Shown here one piece after another: positions 60,770 to 64,000 of a DNA stretch of 64,000 nucleotides. Position 1 is the first letter of the stretch. Each line of letters opens with the position of its first letter. The stretch comes from Nectonema munidae. Taxonomy: Eukaryota > Nematomorpha > Nectonematoida > Nectonematidae. The stretch covers positions 912,501 through 976,500 of the forward strand of contig JAUIRK010000921.1 of NCBI GenBank assembly GCA_030549495.1. Reading direction: 5' to 3'. The translations under genes were made by a program, and so were the position numbers. Below the pieces are notes generated by a model. It made no database searches, was not told where the DNA came from, and worked only from the letters and a program-made list of their open reading frames with translations.

Positions 60770-61940
60770 TCCACATTGATTAAAATGTTTCTTTTATCTC
60801 TCTAAACACCTCTATACTATCCTTCAAGGAGAAAAACTGAAGAATAATTTAAGAAATTTTTTTTTCTAGTGTTGTGTTGATATTTAATAACTTGAAAGTT
60901 CTATACATTTAAAGGTCAGTGGTTCAATCCCCAAAGCTCTCAACTTTTAAAAACTAAAATCACAAATAATTGTGATTAACCATCTTCACGCATAATGCGA
61001 GCATATAGCCTTTTGGTTGAAAGAACTTTGATATAAAACCAACAAACCTTTTGAAACATTTCAAAAAAAGAAGTTCTTTGAACCCTTTGAAACAATCAAT
61101 GTCAAGTCAATTATAAAAAATTAATAATTTATAACTAAATTATAAAAAAAATGTTAAATTGTAAATACGTGCATAATTTTTCAAAAAATTTGACATTTTT
61201 GAACGAAGATGTCAAAAAGTGGTTAGACAATCAAAATTTTTGATTTAGAAACTTGGTGAAAATACAATATACAGGCGGATACAACATTTTCAGCTGGATA
61301 GGACCTACGCATTCCACGGTTTTCAGTTAGAGATGATGTTTATCTTTTTTTTTCAATTTTTCATGGATTTCACGGCATCTTCCCGTTTTTCCATCAATTT
61401 AAGAGGTCACAAGCGTCCTCCACTGAGAGGGCAGTTCGCTGAGAGCAAAAATCAAATTAAGAACGAATGAACGATGACTTTAAGATTACAAAAGGATCAG
61501 CTCTGTACTCAAGGCTAAACTTTGTTTTTGACAGCGTCTTTGATGGGAATTTATGTTTGTTTTAAAATGCTTTACTGCTTTAAAAGTCGCCAAGTTGCAC
61601 TTCTTAGCATATTGTGAAGGATGCAGTATCTTTGTTTTCATATTTTTCCATATCATGCTCATTAAAATGATGCAATACCTACTCATTGATTGATAGGAAG
61701 GAATGGATTCCCTGCTTTAGAAAGATTGTTTTAAATTTTGCCTGAAGCATTCAAGCACAGCCAAGGATGCTGAAAAAGTAGGTGCTGGCTTGTGTACACG
61801 AGATTTGTATCATCATTTTCTAAAAACATTGTAAAAGAATTTTACCGTGCGCAATATTCGAATGAAATGTAACTTTTTGTATTTTCGAAATGATAGAACC
61901 GATTTAAAGATTATTATTTTAACCGATTTCTTCTCATTGC
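60770..61940. other. AT-rich intergenic DNA
   Basis: An isolated B-box-like 'ggttcaatcccc' lies at about 60,921. No gene recognised. Confidence 0.35.
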
Positions 61941-62047
61941 CAGTTTTAACACTAGAAGGACGGCGTGCGTCAATTGACGCATTTTAAATGTCAAAGTATG
62001 ATATATTTAATACAAATGATATATCATTGCTCAAATTTTATTGCTGA

Positions 62048-62262
62048 AAATTGCCCCCTTGATAATTGCCGCCCGACATTTTCCCCTTGGAAAACTGCCA
62101 CCTGTGACAATTGCCGCTGGAAAACTGCCACCAATGACAATGACCCCCTGACAATTGCCCCCTGGAAAACTGCCCCCTGTGACACTTGCCCCCTGGAAAA
62201 CTGCCACTTGTGACAATTGCCCGCTGGAAAACTGCCACCTGTGACAATTGTCCCTTTTGAAA
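62048..62262 (+). repeat. Minisatellite, 31-bp unit
   Basis: About six imperfect units of two half-repeats: 'aattgccccctgg' (13 bp) and 'aaaactgccacctgtgac' (18 bp). C-rich on the plus strand. Open frames on both strands through it are a by-product of the repeat. Confidence 0.85.
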
Positions 62263-62299
62263 AATTTGGTCTTTATCCAGTGTTGTCAAAGCTGTTTTT

Positions 62300-62460
62300 T
62301 GAAGAACGGCAGCGCCCATGCATCACGTACATCCGTCGAAAGAGTCATGTCAATGCTTGGGCACCTTTTGAACAAAAAAAGGTTAAGCCTTAGTGACGGA
62401 AACGTCAGAAAACTCTCCTATCTTTCAGATTGTATTTACTTTTTTATGTTATTCAAATAA
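62300..62460 (+). pseudogene. hAT transposase dimerisation-domain fragment
   Basis: The frame ends ASRTSVERVMSMLGHLLNKK, then RLSLSDGNVRKLSYLSDC and a stop at 62,460. This is the C-terminal hAT dimerisation block (S..ERVFS..G.....KR..L...NV..L..L). The rest of the transposase is not seen; the minisatellite directly precedes it. Confidence 0.75.
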
Positions 62461-62469
62461 AGCTCTTCT

Positions 62470-63480
62470 AATTTTGGTTATAAGAATGTTTCATTTTATA
62501 TTTTATTTGTAAATTAGAATCACTCTGCTCTGTGTGTTGTCTTTATTTACTGTGTTATGAGGTGAGAGACTGGTTATTGAGCTGTTTAGGTGGTGGGTGG
62601 TTGGTATTGAGACCAGGACTGGGCCTTGAGTCAGGGTGGGCAGTGCGGTACTACGATTGTGCTTATCGCTAACGAAAAATAGGCGTTTAGCGCTAATAAA
62701 TTCTTAGCGTTATTTCGCTTCTACTTCCAACTGTGACCATCTTAAGCATTTTAATTAAGTCGCTTTGTTGAAATAGCCTGTTCTGATTTTATTATAAAAT
62801 TAATGAAATGAAGCAATTGACACCAACTCAAATAAATACCTCTTCCGAGTCATAAAAACATGAGTAACAATCGCGAGTGTTACAAGAATGGTGAATAACA
62901 CGTTTTTTTCATTTACTTTTTAAAACACTAATTTTGCTGTGAAGAAATTAAGAAGTCATTTAGAATAATTTTGCAAGTAAAACGTTTAGATCAGCCATTC
63001 CCAAACTGAGAGGGGGGTGAGAATTTTTCAAGTGGGCGTGAGTAGGGTTGCCAGATTACAAGATTAGAAATTCGGGACACTCAAAAGGAAAATAATTTGG
63101 AAAACTCATAATCAGACAAACAATACAAAAATAAGAATAAAAGAGAAATATATGGGGTAATTTTAAATGAAGGAGTCGCACAAAACATTAGGGTTTGTAA
63201 ACTAGTTTTCTTATATACAGTTAATGATATATAAAAAATACCCCATTTATTGCTTTTTCAAAAAAACACATTTGATTTAAATTTGAGCAAAAATGAAGCT
63301 TCTTATTTAATTCACAAGGAATGAGTATCGAATTTAGTACACTCCCCTTTGCTCATCGCCAGAGTAGCTCGTCACAAGACCAGAAAATATCTCAATGGAC
63401 CCATAAGTGACGTTAGAGTCACTTTTTAGTTCTCCAAATCGCATCCAAGTCAAGAATATTTTTCGATAACTGGACAGATG
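62470..63480. other. Intergenic DNA with partial element ends
   Basis: A hAT-like end 'cagccattcccaaactgaga' lies at about 62,993. The SINE body belonging to the tRNA-like head at 63,486 may extend over 63,340-63,485. No gene. Confidence 0.35.
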
Positions 63481-63485
63481 ATTAG

Positions 63486-63562
63486 GTTGGCCATGCTTTG
63501 GAATTGAACTCAGAATGTCTGGATGAAGACCCTACGCGCCTACCACTATGCCATCTGCCAAC
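63486..63562 (-). repeat. tRNA-like sequence, probable SINE head
   Basis: On the minus strand: GTTGGCAGATGGCATAGTGG (A box 'ggcatagtggtagg'), then B box 'gagttcaattcc', ending GGCCAAC. The outer six bases (GTTGGC/GCCAAC) pair like an acceptor stem. T- and anticodon-stem pairing is poor, so a tRNA-derived SINE is more likely than a working tRNA. Confidence 0.5.
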
Positions 63563-64000
63563 AAACAACATTTTCTTTATATTATTTTTTATCGTTTCTT
63601 TTGTGTATAATACGCAATCTTGTTCTTGCTCTTAGAATTACTTGCTTAAAATGTTCTATTTGATTCCTATTATTGTATTGTGGGATTTAGTGGATCATTT
63701 TGAGATCCTTTTTGTAAGTCTTCCCAGCTACAATTCTAGACCCAATTCTCTACTCCTTAAAAAAGTCATTGAAGTTAGAAGCTTAGTAAAAATGAGAACC
63801 TGCACTTTTGTATCAGTTTTTTCCATTTTCAACATTCTTCAACTACTTTTCTTTTTCAAAGATTGACATCCTTTTTTCACTATTGTATTTAATTTTTTAG
63901 AAACATTTTTGATTAATTTGGAATCATGTCGCGTTTTGAAGTTGGCAAACATTTTTCAACTGCGATATCTCAATTTCTTTGTCTCTTCCTTTTCTTCCTT
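63563..64000. other. AT-rich end of window
   Basis: A 74-codon frame at 63,642-63,866 has no recognisable motif. Nothing else seen. Confidence 0.35.

Noticed and set aside
60900-60945. tRNA-like B box (ggttcaatcccc)
   Set aside because: No A box or stems at suitable distance, so no RNA gene is called.
61946-61990. TTAA followed by 'cactagaaggacgg', like some piggyBac MITE ends
   Set aside because: No matching right end could be identified.
62031-62319. Repeat-rich proteins on both strands
   Set aside because: A 31-bp tandem unit opens frames on both strands; no sign of a gene.

Overview
The window reads as AT-rich nuclear DNA from an invertebrate animal. The support is spliced genes with introns of about 45-66 bp, a C2H2 zinc-finger gene whose introns split the TGEKP linkers, tRNA-like SINE heads, LINE fragments and many animal DNA transposons. 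No bacterial operon, phage, CRISPR array or recognisable LTR element was seen. The species cannot be fixed from sequence alone; an arthropod such as a copepod would fit but this is a guess.

Layout. 0.5-2.3 kb: LINE ORF1 and reverse-transcriptase remnants. 7.1-10 kb: the one convincing host gene, a five-exon, five-finger C2H2 protein on the minus strand. 10.2-12.5 kb: MITEs, including a roughly 1 kb TTAA-flanked element with relatives at 22.7, 26.6 and 56.4 kb. 14.3-14.75 kb: an abnormal homopolymer tract. 17.0-17.7 kb: a locally GC-richer segment. 20-30 kb: MITEs, CACTA-like relics, a LINE fragment, and a hAT relic invaded by a GC-rich hAT MITE. 32.4-46.5 kb: a MULE with a FLYWCH/MULE transposase and long repeat arms, a nearly whole 5.4 kb CACTA/EnSpm-like element with a 797-aa transposase and a spliced SAM-domain partner gene, a degenerate roughly 150-bp repeat array, and a second smaller CACTA-like element. 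48.6-49.1 kb: a third partner-gene tail and a SINE. 49.5-53.5 kb: a piggyBac with exact TTAA borders, next to a candidate host exon. 54-64 kb: hAT and piggyBac MITEs, SINEs, a transposase-like N-terminal fragment, a minisatellite and a hAT dimerisation-domain fragment.

How the parts work together. The genes are mostly separate selfish elements. The CACTA-like element probably needs both of its proteins: the TNP2-like transposase and the SAM-domain partner. Remnants of the partner gene occur at three other places in the window with a matching exon order, so the family has been active here for some time. The TTAA-flanked MITEs imply piggyBac-type transposases acting in trans, but their ends differ from those of the resident piggyBac.
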